The notes under the pieces are model-generated. The model made no database searches. It saw only the letters and a list, made by a program, of their open reading frames with translations, and was not told the DNA's origin. The translations under genes and the position numbers were made by a program. Below are positions 16,183 to 24,703 of a DNA stretch of 64,000 nt, piece by piece; positions within the stretch are counted from its first letter, which is position 1; each line of letters starts with the position of its first letter. Source of the stretch: Streptomyces sp. NBC_00239 (lineage in GTDB: Bacteria > Actinomycetota > Actinomycetes > Streptomycetales > Streptomycetaceae); assembly GCF_036194065.1 (NCBI RefSeq), contig NZ_CP108095.1, forward strand, positions 8,447,477-8,511,476. Direction: 5' to 3'.

Positions 16183-17196
16183 CTACGGCGCGGCGGGGGA
16201 ACCGGGATGCGGGCCGGCGGCCAGCGCGGCGATGGCGTCGCAGGCGAGGTTGCGGGCGAGCGGGATCTTGTAAGCGTTGTCGCGCAGGGGCCTGGCCTGC
16301 GCGAGTTCCTCGTCGACGGCCTCGCGGACGGCGTCGGGGTGCGGCGCGGCGCCGGTCAGCCGCGCCTCGGCGGTGGCCGCCCGCCAGGGCCGGTGGGCGA
16401 GACCGCCGAAGGCGAGGGCGATCCGGCGTACGAGGCCGTCGTCGAGGTCGAGGACGACGGCGACCGAGGCGAGGGCGAAGGCGTACGAGGCGCGTTCGCG
16501 GGCCTTGCGGTAGAGCGAGACGGACCCCGGCGCCGCAGTGGGCAGGAGCACCGCCGTGACGAGCTCCCCCGGACGGATGACGGTGTCCTGCTCGGGGTGG
16601 TCCGCGGGCAGCCGGTGCAACCCCGTGGCCGCGACAGTACGGGTACCGCCGGTCCCGTCGTACAGCTCCACTTCGGCGTCCAGTGCGGCGAGTGCCACGG
16701 CCATGTCGGAGGGATGGGTGGCGATGCACTGCTCGGAGTGTCCGAGTACCGCATGGTCGCGGTGGATCCCGTCACGGGCTGCGCAGCCGCTGCCGGGTTC
16801 CCGCTTGTTGCACGGCTTGGAGAGGTCCTGGAAATAGCCGCAGCGAGTGCGCTGGAGCAGGTTGCCGCCGGTGGTGGCCACGTTGCGCAACTGGCCTGAG
16901 GCGCCGGCGAGCAGCGCCTGGCTGAGGAGCGGGTACCGGCTGCGCACCCGCGGGTCGGCCGCCAGGTCGCTGTTGCGGACCGTGGCGCCGACGCGCAGCC
17001 CGCCGTCGGGCAGTTCGCGGATCTCCTCCAGGGGGAGCCGGGAGATGTCGATGAGGGTGCCGGGGGTTTCGACCCCCAGTTTCATCAGGTCCACGAGGTT
17101 GGTGCCGCCGGCGAGGTAGCGGGAGCCGGGGTGGGCGGCATAGGCGTCAGCCGCCTCCTGAAGACTGGTGGCGCGGAGGTAGGCGAAGGGCTTCAT
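16183..17196 (-). CDS. Molybdenum hydroxylase FAD-binding subunit
   Basis: This 337-residue middle subunit has the FAD-binding PCMH-type fold: GSRYLAGGTNLVDLMKLGV (residues about 24-42) and NVATTGGNLLQRTRCGYFQD near residue 112. It continues with a Cys-rich insert (RCGYFQDLSKPCNKREPGSGC) that in PaoB/YagS-type proteins holds an extra 4Fe-4S cluster. The CO_deh_flav_C domain follows (about residues 220-325). Its ATG (17196) overlaps the stop of the 2Fe-2S gene as ATGA, so the two are translationally coupled. It passes electrons between the 2Fe-2S protein and FAD in the cytosolic complex. Confidence 0.88.
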   Translation of the reverse strand: MKPFAYLRATSLQEAADAYAAHPGSRYLAGGTNLVDLMKLGVETPGTLIDISRLPLEEIRELPDGGLRVGATVRNSDLAADPRVRSRYPLLSQALLAGASGQLRNVATTGGNLLQRTRCGYFQDLSKPCNKREPGSGCAARDGIHRDHAVLGHSEQCIATHPSDMAVALAALDAEVELYDGTGGTRTVAATGLHRLPADHPEQDTVIRPGELVTAVLLPTAAPGSVSLYRKARERASYAFALASVAVVLDLDDGLVRRIALAFGGLAHRPWRAATAEARLTGAAPHPDAVREAVDEELAQARPLRDNAYKIPLARNLACDAIAALAAGPHPGSPAAP

Positions 17197-17846
17197 GCGA
17201 TCAGCTCCGCGCCGGTCCTGGTGGCGGCGGCGTCCGACCCCGCGTCGGCCACGGCCTGGACGATCGCGGGGTAGGCGCCGCAGCGGCACAGGTTTCCGCT
17301 GAGCCGTTCCCTGATCTCCTCGTCGCTCAGCACGGCGGGTCCGGAGCCGGCCGGCTCGGCCGGGGACGTGGCGGCGGTGACGTGCGAGGGGTGGCCGGCG
17401 GCGGCTTCGCGGAGCGCGCCGACGGCGGAGCAGAGTTGGCCGGGGGTGCAGTAGCCGCACTGGAAGGCGTCGTGTTCGATGAAGGCGCGCTGGAGCGGGT
17501 GGAGGGCGCCGTCCGGACCGGCGAGGCCTTCCACGGTGGTGATCTCGCAGCCGTCGAGGGCGACGACGAGGAGCAGGCAGCCGTTGGCCCGTCGGCCGTC
17601 CACCAGGACGGTGCAGGCGCCGCACTGCCCGTGGTCGCAGCCCTTCTTGGCGCCCGTCAGGTCCAGGTGCTCGCGCAGGGCGTCGAGGAGCGTGACGCGG
17701 TGGTCGAGGTCGAGGTCGTGATGGACACCGTTGACGCGCAGGGTCACGCGGGAGCGGGTGGCCTCGTCTTCGGGCGTGTGCGGCGCCGGTCCCAGGTCAC
17801 CGCCGTTCGCCGGCTGGGGGGCGGCCGGGTCGGTTGCGTGAGCCAC
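17193..17846 (-). CDS. Molybdenum hydroxylase 2Fe-2S subunit
   Basis: This 217-residue protein starts at GTG 17846 after GGGAG. It has a plant-type ferredoxin domain with KKGCDHGQCGACTVLVDG and a following Cys. The second all-helical 2Fe-2S domain has QCGYCTPGQ and SGNLCRCGAY. All eight cluster cysteines expected for the family are visible. The first about 30 residues are Pro/Ala-rich without a twin-arginine motif, so the enzyme is probably cytosolic, unlike some PaoA-type proteins that carry a Tat signal. It is the first gene of the three-gene operon. Confidence 0.9.
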   Translation of the reverse strand: MAHATDPAAPQPANGGDLGPAPHTPEDEATRSRVTLRVNGVHHDLDLDHRVTLLDALREHLDLTGAKKGCDHGQCGACTVLVDGRRANGCLLLVVALDGCEITTVEGLAGPDGALHPLQRAFIEHDAFQCGYCTPGQLCSAVGALREAAAGHPSHVTAATSPAEPAGSGPAVLSDEEIRERLSGNLCRCGAYPAIVQAVADAGSDAAATRTGAELIA

Positions 17847-18019
17847 GACGAACTCCCTTGTCGTTCGTTTGGGAGGGAATATCCCTTCGACTGCCCAGCC
17901 TGACCCCTCTCACGCCGGAACGCGCCCCACGCCCCGTCCGGCTCCCCCCATACGGCCCACTGGTCGAGCAGGAACAGCAGTGGTGACGCACCGCGGCAAT
18001 CCCGGACGGTGGTCTGAGC

Positions 18020-18600
18020 CTAGAAGGCCGAGTGGGCGAACCAGTGGTCGAGCAGGTCCGGGTCGCCGAGCAGGTCGAAGGCGCCGCTCTGGCGGTCCAG
18101 GCGGCCGTAGAGGAGCAGCAGGAGGTCGGCGGCCGTTCCCCGGACCGCGGCGTCCGCCGCGTGGGACTCGGTGCCGTCGGCCACCAGGGCGAAGCCGTCA
18201 GGGCGCAAGCGGATCAGCCAGTCACCGTTGCCGTTGCCGTCGCCGTCCGTACAGGTGAAGCGAATGGTCCGGTCAGGGGCACGCAGTTGGGCGGTCAGCG
18301 GCGCGAAGGGGGACGCGAACGGCAGGTTGGTGAGGAACTCGTCGATGCCGTCGACCGCCAGCACGCGGTCGACGTGCGGTGAGAGCCCGAGGGCGAGCTG
18401 GGCGTCGACCCGGTGGACGAGGGTCTCGAAGAGCATGCGCCGGACCCAGAACCGGGCGTGCTGGTCGACACCCCAGGCCCACATGGGCGCGTCCAGGTCG
18501 GTGGCGGCGAACACCTCGACGGCCTCCGCCGCGCCCGCGGCCAGCCAGTCCGGGAAGTCGCCGGGGTGCTCCGGCAGGTGCAGGTCCACCGCACGGCCTG
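18020..18600 (-). pseudogene. Mycothiol-dependent isomerase family, N-terminally truncated
   Basis: The frame ending at 18020 encodes HPGDFPDWLAAGAAEAVEVF then MWAWGVDQHARFWVRRMLFE and TLVHRVDAQLALGLSPHVDR. It continues to GIDEFLTNLPFASPFAPLTA and ATDLLLLLYGR-like sequence (TAADLLLLLYGRLDR). This is the second half of an MDMPI-type enzyme with its His (TLVHRVD) intact. The expected N-terminal helices (.PGWTV..L..H.G..) are missing. Upstream of about 18600 the DNA belongs to a ligase fragment on the other strand. The open frame to 18817 is therefore not all gene. Confidence 0.6.
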
Positions 18601-18875
18601 CGCGCGGTCGGCCGGACGGTACCGCTGTGCCCGGAGCAGGCGCGGCAGGTGGGCGCGCACCTGGCCGCCACCGGGCCCGGGGCATCCCTGGAAGGGTGTG
18701 CGGTTCGCCTCGGCGTGGGGCAGCCGTGACGTCCTGGACGTGGTGCTGGTCCGCCCCAAGCTGGTGGCGGAGGTCAGCACCGACCGGGCCGTGGACCGGG
18801 GTGGCGTCTTCCGGCACCCGACGCGGTTCAAGCGACTGCGCGTGGACGTCACGGCACAGGACCGGCCTGACCGTG
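18600..18875 (+). pseudogene. ATP-dependent DNA ligase C-terminal remnant
   Basis: The plus frame reads PGPGHPWKGVRFASAWGSRD then VLDVVLVRPKLVAEVSTDRA and VDRGGVFRHPTRFKRLRVDV. This is the end of the OB-fold domain of actinobacterial ATP-dependent DNA ligases (V.V..P.LV.EV..D.......RHP.RF.R.R.D). No catalytic KxDG domain is present anywhere in the window. The remnant abuts the truncated isomerase gene on the opposite strand, indicating a deletion junction near 18600. Confidence 0.55.
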
Positions 18876-19088
18876 GGCGCCCCGGCCGACGTGAAAGCCG
18901 AAGACGTGGCTTTGTTCAGCGTCCGCTACCGGGGCTCGGTGCCCACCCTCGTCCTCACCGGCGGCACGATCGTCCCCTCCCTGATCACCGTCGTCGACGG
19001 CTCCGGAACCATCCTCGCCGAGTACCGGCACGCCCCGCCCCGAAGCGGCCATCAGCCTGACCAAGTAGGCCCGCCCGACCGGGGCTGA
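18876..19088 (+). pseudogene. C-terminal fragment of unknown gene
   Basis: The plus frame reads ADVKAEDVALFSVRYRGSVP then TLVLTGGTIVPSLITVVDGS and GTILAEYRHAPP. Regular alternating beta-strand pattern and codon bias suggest real coding sequence, perhaps the last strands of a beta-sandwich. A shift near the end may have altered the original terminus. There is no start. I cannot assign a family. Confidence 0.35.
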
Positions 19089-19518
19089 GCCGCCTCGCAC
19101 CGGCTTCTGGAGCGAGGCCGGCCCGCCGTCACGGCGGGCGGGCCTGGGGGCGCCGGATACCGCCCCGCCGCCTGCCTTGGCGCGGGCCAAGGCGGTGATG
19201 GCCAGGACAGCACTGCCCCGGGGCGTGTGTTGGGCGGCTCGCGCGGGAGCGGTGGCTGGTGGGTTAATCAGCCGGCAAGGTTCACCCTCGTCACGACCCC
19301 CGCGGGGCAGCCGCCGGGGATCGCCGTACGGCTGCCCCGGCGGCGCGGTGCCGGACCGGTGTGAAGACGCCGGTGCCGGGGCATGTGAAGACGCCCGGGT
19401 GAGGCGGATGGCCCGTACGGTCGGGTGGTGGGCCGTGGTCCGCTGCCGTGGCGCTCGTGCCGCACCCGGTTGCCAGACCGGTCTTGTCCGTTGATGTCGC
19501 CGGAACAGGAGCACGCCC
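19089..19518. other. Gap with a hairpin, no supported gene
   Basis: This 430-bp stretch contains a hairpin at 19121-19139 (GCCCGCC / GGCGGGC), which could terminate leftward or rightward transcription, and a partial GTGAAGACGCC duplication near 19361-19395. The last 20 bases hold the CAGGAG ribosome site of the next gene. No gene is supported. Confidence 0.45.
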
Positions 19519-20124
19519 ATGCGCCTTTACGCCCAAACCGGGGCACGTCGTTTCCGACAGGTGCTCGCCGATCTCGTCGCGCTCGTCCTGGTGGCGGCCG
19601 CAGTGCGGTTCGCGCTGGCGGTCCGCGAGGCGATCGCGCTGCTGGCCGAGCCGGGGCGGAAGGTGGAGGACGCAGGCGGGAGCCTTGCGTCCGGCCTCGG
19701 CGACGCGGGGGACGCAGCCTCGCACGTGCCGCTGATCGGAGACACCCTGAAGAAGCCGCTGGAATCAGCCGCCGACGCCGGCAACGGGCTCTCCGATGCC
19801 GGGCAGTCCATGCAGGACGTCGTCGGGCAGGTGGCCGACCTGACCGCGTTCGCCCTCATCCTCACCTCGGTGGCGTTCGTACTCGCGCTCTGGCTGCCTC
19901 CGCGCTTGCGCTGGATCCGCCGCAGCGCACGGCTCCGACGCCTGGTCGACGCACCCGGCGGCGCCGATCTGCTGGCCCTGCGGGCCCTGACCGGACCGTT
20001 GGGAGACCTGGCGGCGGTCGGCGTTCCCCCCGGAGGTCTCGCCGACGCCTGGCGGCGCGGCGACGAGCGGGTGATCCGTGACCTGTCCGGGGTGACGCTC
20101 AGGCAGGCCGGCCTGCGCGCCTGA
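19519..20124 (+). CDS. Two-helix membrane protein
   Basis: This 201-residue protein starts at ATG 19519 after CAGGAGC. It has one membrane helix near residues 16-34 (ADLVALVLVAAAVRFALAV) and another near 107-127 (LTAFALILTSVAFVLALWLP). The 70-residue loop between them is rich in Gly, Asp and Ala and is probably extracytoplasmic. A basic cytoplasmic tail of about 70 residues ends with a helical domain (ERVIRDLSGVTLRQAGLRA). It looks like a conserved Streptomyces membrane protein of unknown role. A hairpin (CCGGGC ATTGA GCCCGG, 20197-20213) follows. Confidence 0.75.
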   Translation: MRLYAQTGARRFRQVLADLVALVLVAAAVRFALAVREAIALLAEPGRKVEDAGGSLASGLGDAGDAASHVPLIGDTLKKPLESAADAGNGLSDAGQSMQDVVGQVADLTAFALILTSVAFVLALWLPPRLRWIRRSARLRRLVDAPGGADLLALRALTGPLGDLAAVGVPPGGLADAWRRGDERVIRDLSGVTLRQAGLRA

Positions 20125-20196
20125 GGGCTGGGGGGAAGACGGCGGCGGCCGCCCGGTGCCGACACGGGCATCGCGCGTCCCGGTGCACGCGACCGG

Positions 20197-20213
20197 CCGG
20201 GCATTGAGCCCGG
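20197..20213. terminator. Hairpin between convergent genes
   Basis: A 6-bp stem (CCGGGC/GCCCGG) with an ATTGA loop lies between the stop codons of the convergent membrane-protein and M15-like genes and could serve both. Confidence 0.45.
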
Positions 20214-20262
20214 ACCGCAGGGTCCTGACGCAACGCCCGGCCTTCATGCAGCGGGGTCCGGC

Positions 20263-20736
20263 TCAGCAGCCAACGCAGTTGTAGAAGGTGACGTCCCAGT
20301 GGTTGCCTTCGTCGGCGTAGACGTTGCCGGCGCCGGACTTCCACTGCGGGGCGCCGTCACCACGCACGCCGATGTAGGTGAACGTGTTCTTGATGTAGTT
20401 CCCGAGGCAGGTGTACTTGCTGAAGTCGAGCTTGTAGCCGTTCCAGTGCGAGTAGGTGCCGCCGGCGTGGCCGGTCTCGGTGCCGCCGGTGATGTTCAGT
20501 GAGCAGCCACTGGCGCTCTTGAGCGTCTGGGCGCCCTGCGCGCTGGCTAGGTTGAGCTGCTCGAAGGAGGTGCAGGAGGGGTTGTTGCGGTCGGAGCAGC
20601 CGCCGGACGAGGACCAGGTGATGGCGGAGCTGCGGAACATCGAGGCGGCCGTGGCGTGGCTGATCTTGGTGGCAGCGTGTGCGTCCGTCGCCCCGCCGAG
20701 TACGCCCACTCCCGGCGCGAGGAGGGCGCCGAGCAC
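20263..20736 (-). CDS. Secreted M15-like protein, probable frameshift in signal peptide
   Basis: The mature part (about 135 residues) is intact: KISHATAASMFRSSAITWSS, ETGHAGGTYSHWNGYKLDFS, and GNHWDVTFYNC. SHWNGYKLD and EGNHW fit the HxxGxxxD and ExxHW zinc pattern of M15-type peptidases; six cysteines suggest disulfides. The only in-frame start with reasonable position is GTG 20736, which gives a signal peptide lacking a basic end. A perfect start, GGAGG plus ATG at 20816, lies one frame off. The intervening sequence reads as a normal signal peptide (ASRPRWTARALVLGALLAPG) in the mature frame. I infer a one-base loss near 20800. Confidence 0.65.
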   Translation of the reverse strand: MLGALLAPGVGVLGGATDAHAATKISHATAASMFRSSAITWSSSGGCSDRNNPSCTSFEQLNLASAQGAQTLKSASGCSLNITGGTETGHAGGTYSHWNGYKLDFSKYTCLGNYIKNTFTYIGVRGDGAPQWKSGAGNVYADEGNHWDVTFYNCVGC

Positions 20737-20956
20737 GAGGGCGCGGGCGGTCCATCGGGGGCGGCTTGCTGCCGTGGTGCCGGGGTGGGGCCGGTGGGGG
20801 CCTGAGTGAGAGTCATGTGCGTTCCTCCTGGTACGGATTCCGGTGGACGTGGCGCGTGGTGCGTCAGCCGTGCGGCGAGGCCGGGGGAGGTGAACCGCGG
20901 TCTACCCGCGTTGACTTCTGGGCGTGAGCGGTTCCTGGGCCGCAGGGTGTAGGGGC

Positions 20957-20987
20957 GAGGCCCCGGAGTCTGGGACTCCGGGGCCTC
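20957..20987 (-). terminator. 13-bp hairpin terminator after the lectin gene
   Basis: GAGGCCCCGGAGT pairs perfectly with ACTCCGGGGCCTC around a five-base loop, 20 bases downstream of the lectin stop codon on the minus strand. Confidence 0.8.
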
Positions 20988-21006
20988 GGTGGTGGGACGG
21001 TCGTGC

Positions 21007-21300
21007 TTACTGCCAGGTGTTGGAGTGCCAGATGGCACCGCCCTTGCCCTCGCCGCCGTCCTTCTTGTAGACGACCAGGTTGCCGTCGTTCTGGAAGTGG
21101 AGGTAGGCGCCGGGGTTGCCGTAGGTGGCGGTGGACCAGTAGGAGTTTCCGCTGTCGGGGCCGCCGCCCTTGCGGTAGGCGACGAGGTTTCCGTCGCCGC
21201 CCATGTGGAGGTACGCGCCGGGGCTGCCGGCGGCGGGGGAGCTCCACACGTCCTTGGCCTGGTTCTTGTCCCAGATGTAGAGGCGGCCGTCGTTGCGCAT
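21007..21300 (-). CDS. Bulb-type (mannose-binding) lectin domain, N-terminally truncated
   Basis: This 97-residue frame holds most of a B_lectin domain: MRNDGRLYIWDKN, PGAYLHMGGDGNLVAYRKGG, and PGAYLHFQNDGNLVVYKKDG. The second and third have the carbohydrate-binding QxDxNxVxY-like pattern (GDGNLVAY, NDGNLVVY). In the same frame upstream the codons still encode SPNKILV, part of the first sub-repeat, but there is no signal peptide or start. The ATG at 21300 is internal to the domain, and the stop of the XRE-cupin gene is only 48 bases upstream. It probably lost its N-terminal half. Confidence 0.65.
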   Translation of the reverse strand: MRNDGRLYIWDKNQAKDVWSSPAAGSPGAYLHMGGDGNLVAYRKGGGPDSGNSYWSTATYGNPGAYLHFQNDGNLVVYKKDGGEGKGGAIWHSNTWQ

Positions 21301-21347
21301 GACGAGGATCTTGTTTGGGCTGTCGATGGCCGCCCTGCCACACGGCT

Positions 21348-21917
21348 CTAGGCGTTGGCGATGACGAGCAGGGTGCGGGCGGGTTCCGGTCCCGTCAGGC
21401 GGCAGCGGTGCGGGACTTCGCCCCGGTGGTGGGCGCTCTGGCCGGCGCGGAGGGTGAGGGGGTCCTCGCCCTCGACCTCCAGGACGACCTCGCCCTCCAG
21501 GACGTAGAGGAAGTCCTCGCCGGGGTGTTCGAACCAGCCGCGCTCGCCCTGGCCCGGCTCGAAGTGGTGCTCGTACGCCTCCATCAGGGTGCTGCGCCCG
21601 CCGGGGATGAGGACCTGGGCGGTCTGCCCCGTGGCCTCGTTCACGCGGATCACCTGCGGATCGCTCTCATGGCTGACCGCACCCGGCCGCTCGGGCGGTC
21701 GGAGGAAGGTGCCCGGAGTGACGTCCAGCGCCTCCGCGATGCGGTAGATCGAGCTGAGGCTGGGCGTGGCGAGGCCGCGTTCGAGCTGGCTGAGGAAGGG
21801 CTGGGAGAGGCCCGAGCGGGTGGCGAGGGCGGCCATGGAGACGCCGCGCTGCTTGCGGCAGCCCCGGATCACCCGCCCGACCTCGATGGCTTCGGGCGTG
21901 GGTTCGGGTCGAGACAC
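21348..21917 (-). CDS. XRE-family regulator with C-terminal cupin
   Basis: This 189-residue regulator starts at GTG 21917 (VSRPEPTPEAIEVG); the frame is open to 22007. Residues about 10-68 form a helix-turn-helix (VGRVIRGCRKQRGVSMAALA, RSGLSQPFLSQLERG). Residues about 105-185 form a cupin barrel (FEPGQGERGWFEHPGEDFLY, LEGEVVLEVEG, AHHRGEVPHRCRL). This architecture usually senses a small metabolite in the cupin. It is divergent from the ABC transporter and arylsulfotransferase-like genes, which it very likely controls through the palindrome at 22003-22015. Confidence 0.85.
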   Translation of the reverse strand: MSRPEPTPEAIEVGRVIRGCRKQRGVSMAALATRSGLSQPFLSQLERGLATPSLSSIYRIAEALDVTPGTFLRPPERPGAVSHESDPQVIRVNEATGQTAQVLIPGGRSTLMEAYEHHFEPGQGERGWFEHPGEDFLYVLEGEVVLEVEGEDPLTLRAGQSAHHRGEVPHRCRLTGPEPARTLLVIANA

Positions 21918-22002
21918 GCAGGTGAAGTTACCCCATCGCCGATCGGGGCCCGGGGGGCCCGGAGAGGTTTCGCACTGCCGCAACACTCCCTTAATAAGCG
22001 TC

Positions 22003-22015
22003 GTCAATTATTGAC
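22003..22015. promoter_or_regulatory. Perfect palindrome GTCAATTATTGAC, probable operator
   Basis: GTCAAT-T-ATTGAC is a perfect inverted repeat in an unusually AT-rich patch between the divergent regulator and transporter genes. It overlaps where promoters in both directions would be expected. Operators of XRE-cupin regulators are typically short palindromes of this kind. Assignment is by position and symmetry only. Confidence 0.6.
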
Positions 22016-22068
22016 CTCACTTATCGACGTCGAGGAATCGGCGGAGGATCCGAACGAGGAGCTGCCCC

Positions 22069-22848
22069 GTGTACGCCACCCCCTCACCGCCCGGCCGGCT
22101 ACTCGGCCGGCTCGGGCCGGCCCTGGGCGCGGCCGGTGCCGTGCTCGCGCTCTGGTACCTGCTCGCCCGGTCCGGCGCGGTGGCCCCCGGGCTGCTGCCC
22201 ACGCCCGCCGAGACCGCGGCCGCGCTCGCGGACAGCGCCCGCAGCGGTGTCCTGGCCGCCGATCTGGGCGCCAGCCTGGCCCGTGCCGGGCAGGGTTTCG
22301 CGCTGGGCGCACTGGCCGGCAGCGCGCTGGGCTTCGCCACCGGCTACCTGCCGAGGCTCTCCGCCGCCGTCACCCCGGTGATCTCCTTCCTGCGCCCGAT
22401 CCCGGCCATCGCGCTGGTGCCGCTCGCGACTGCCTGGTTCGGCATCGGTGAGACCGCCAAGCGCCTGCTCATCGCGTACGCCGTGCTGCTCGCCGTCTGG
22501 CTGTACGTACACGACGGGGTCTCGCGGGTGCCGGCGTCCCACCTGCGGGCGGCCCGCTCGCTGGGGGCGCCGCTGCATCGCCGCTTCACCGAGGTCCTGC
22601 TGCCCGCCGCCGCACCCGCCCTGCTCGCCGCGCTGCGGTACGGGGCCTCGGTGGCGCTGCTCGCCCTGGTGGCGGCGGAACTGGGCGGCGCGGACAGCGG
22701 TCTGGCGTACCGGCTCCAGGTGGACGGCCAGTTCCTGCGCGTGGACAAGATGTTCGCGGGGCTGCTCGTCCTCGGGCTGCTCGGCGTGGCCGTCGACCTC
22801 CTCCTGGCCGAGGTCGGCCGCCGGTTCGTGCACTGGAGCGCCTCATGA
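22069..22848 (+). CDS. ABC transporter permease (SsuC/TauC-like)
   Basis: This 259-residue integral membrane protein starts at GTG 22069 after GAGGAG. It has about six membrane helices and the BPD_transp_1 cytoplasmic loop with the EAA-like sequence [40 protein letters not shown] is typical of nitrate/sulfonate/taurine permeases. Its stop overlaps the ATPase start (ATGA). Together with the next two genes it forms an importer of a sulfonate- or sulfate-ester-type substrate; the exact ligand is inferred from family and context only. Confidence 0.85.
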   Translation: MYATPSPPGRLLGRLGPALGAAGAVLALWYLLARSGAVAPGLLPTPAETAAALADSARSGVLAADLGASLARAGQGFALGALAGSALGFATGYLPRLSAAVTPVISFLRPIPAIALVPLATAWFGIGETAKRLLIAYAVLLAVWLYVHDGVSRVPASHLRAARSLGAPLHRRFTEVLLPAAAPALLAALRYGASVALLALVAAELGGADSGLAYRLQVDGQFLRVDKMFAGLLVLGLLGVAVDLLLAEVGRRFVHWSAS

Positions 22849-23561
22849 GCCTGGGCGTACGACTGGAAGAGGTGTCGGTCCGCTACGGGGCCACCGCGGT
22901 GCTGGAGCGCACCGAACTGGAACTGCCGGCAGGCTCGTTCACGGCGCTGCTGGGGCCCAGCGGATGCGGCAAGTCCACCGTCCTCAACCTGGTCGCCGGG
23001 TTCGTACGGCCCACCGAGGGGCGGGTGACGGCGGGTTCCGCTCCGGTGCGCGGGCCGGGCCCGGAGCGGGGCGTGGTCTTCCAGCACTACGCGCTCTTCC
23101 CGTGGCGCACGGCCCGCGGCAACGTCGAATTCGCCCTCAAACGGTTGGGCCTGCCGCGCGCGGAGCGCCGCCGGCGCGCCCTCGCGGCCCTGGCCGAGGT
23201 GGGACTCGCGGACGGCGCTGAGAAGTACCCGGCCCAGTTGTCCGGCGGCATGCAGCAACGTGTGGCACTCGCCCGCGCGCTGGCCGCCGAGCCCGAAGTG
23301 CTGCTGATGGACGAGCCGTTCGGCGCCCTGGACGCACTGACACGGACCCGGATGCAGACCCTGCTGCGCGAGCTGTGGCAGCGACGCGGCACCACCGTCC
23401 TGTTCGTCACGCACGACATCGACGAGGCGCTCGCCCTCGCCGAGCGGGTCGTCGTCCTCGGCGGCACCCCCGGACGCGTGCTGGCCGACCACGCCGTGCC
23501 CGCCGGGCAGACCGACGCGGACCTGCGCTCCGTGATCGCCCGCCACCTCGGCTCGGACTGA
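22845..23561 (+). CDS. ABC transporter ATPase (SsuB/TauB-like)
   Basis: This 238-residue cytosolic ATPase has Walker A ([11 protein letters not shown], about residue 36), Q-loop ([14 protein letters not shown]), the ABC signature (LSGGMQQR), Walker B with D-loop ([15 protein letters not shown]) and the switch His (VTHDIDEAL). The FPWRTA sequence after the Q-loop and [12 protein letters not shown] are characteristic of the nitrate/sulfonate/taurine subfamily. It is translationally coupled to the permease. Confidence 0.92.
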   Translation: MSLGVRLEEVSVRYGATAVLERTELELPAGSFTALLGPSGCGKSTVLNLVAGFVRPTEGRVTAGSAPVRGPGPERGVVFQHYALFPWRTARGNVEFALKRLGLPRAERRRRALAALAEVGLADGAEKYPAQLSGGMQQRVALARALAAEPEVLLMDEPFGALDALTRTRMQTLLRELWQRRGTTVLFVTHDIDEALALAERVVVLGGTPGRVLADHAVPAGQTDADLRSVIARHLGSD

Positions 23562-23626
23562 AGCCTCCACGAACACCTCCCCTGCTTCCCACCGCTCACC
23601 CCCGTCCCCCGGAAGGACTCCCTCCC

Positions 23627-24622
23627 ATGCTCAGACCCCGCGCAGTGACCGCCCTGCTGACGGCTGCCCTGCTCTGCGCACTCACCTCCGCCTGCACCGA
23701 CGGCGGCGGACCCGCGGACGGCGGCCGCCCCGCCGTTTCCATCGCCGCGAGCGACCACCTCGGCGGGGCCCCCGTCCACGTGGCCCAGGAGCGCGGGCTG
23801 TGGTCCGCCCAGGGCCTGGACGTCACCGTGACCACCCAGCCCACCGGGCGGGACGCCCTGAACGCCGTGCTCGGAGGCCAGGCGCAGCTCGGCGTCGTCG
23901 GTGACCTGCCCGCGGTCACGGCCGCACTGGGCGGGCGCGAGCTGCGGATCGTCGCCGACCTGTCCCGGTTCTCCGACTGGCGCCTGCTGACCCGCACCGA
24001 CCGGCGGATCACCGGCTTCGCCGCACTCAGGGGCCGCAAGGTCGGCGTCCCGCAGGGCACGAACGTCGAGTACGCGCTCTCGCGGATGCTCGGCTCGGCC
24101 CGGCTCACGGCCGCGGACGTGACCGTGGTCAACCTCGCCCCGAACCAGGTCACCGCGGCGCTGGCCCGCGGGGACATCGACGCCGGCGTCACCTTCCCCA
24201 GCTTCTACGACTCCGCCCGCACCACCCTCGGCGACCGCTACGCCGAGCTCCCCTTCACCGGCTACACGGCCCGGACCCTGCTCGTGGCGGGCCCGGAGAC
24301 GACCGAGGAGGCCACCACGGCCGTACTCCGGGCGCTCCTGAAGGCCCAGCGCGAGATCGTCGCCGACCCGCCGGCCGCGCGACGGGCCGTACTCGCCCAG
24401 TCCAAGGGCGCGCTCCAGGCCGGCTACGTGGACGCCTTCCAGCCCCGCTACGGCTACGGTGCCACCCTCTCGCCCGAGCTGCTGGCCCAACTGCAACAGG
24501 AGGCCGTCTGGGCGAAGGCCGCCCAGGGGCTGCCGGGCTCCGCCGACCGGTCCGCGCTGCTCCGGCACCTGCACCGCGCCCCCCTGACGGCCGTCGACCC
24601 GTCTGCGGTCACCATCCCCTGA
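23627..24622 (+). CDS. ABC transporter substrate-binding lipoprotein (SsuA/TauA-like)
   Basis: This 331-residue protein starts at ATG 23627 after GGAAGGA. A lipoprotein signal (RAVTALLTAALLCALTSAC) places Cys22 at the membrane. The mature part is a NMT1/THI5-like periplasmic-binding fold: HVAQERGLWSAQGLDVTVTT, GGQAQLGVVGDLPAVTAALG, and LRGRKVGVPQGTNVEYAL. It should present the ligand to the permease. It lies 65 bases after the ATPase gene in the same operon. Confidence 0.88.
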   Translation: MLRPRAVTALLTAALLCALTSACTDGGGPADGGRPAVSIAASDHLGGAPVHVAQERGLWSAQGLDVTVTTQPTGRDALNAVLGGQAQLGVVGDLPAVTAALGGRELRIVADLSRFSDWRLLTRTDRRITGFAALRGRKVGVPQGTNVEYALSRMLGSARLTAADVTVVNLAPNQVTAALARGDIDAGVTFPSFYDSARTTLGDRYAELPFTGYTARTLLVAGPETTEEATTAVLRALLKAQREIVADPPAARRAVLAQSKGALQAGYVDAFQPRYGYGATLSPELLAQLQQEAVWAKAAQGLPGSADRSALLRHLHRAPLTAVDPSAVTIP

Positions 24623-24703
24623 ACCGCCACCCCGTTGAACTGCTACCCCGTTGAACTGCCCGCCCCGCTGAACCGCCCACCCATCCCGACCCAGGAGATC
24701 ACC

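Noticed and set aside
13934..17625. Long minus frames overlapping the molybdenum dehydrogenase genes
   Set aside because: Products are Arg/Pro/Gly repeats in another frame; the real genes have complete cofactor motifs. The upstream extension of the FAD frame to 17625 is likewise antisense-free shadow, since the gene starts at 17196.
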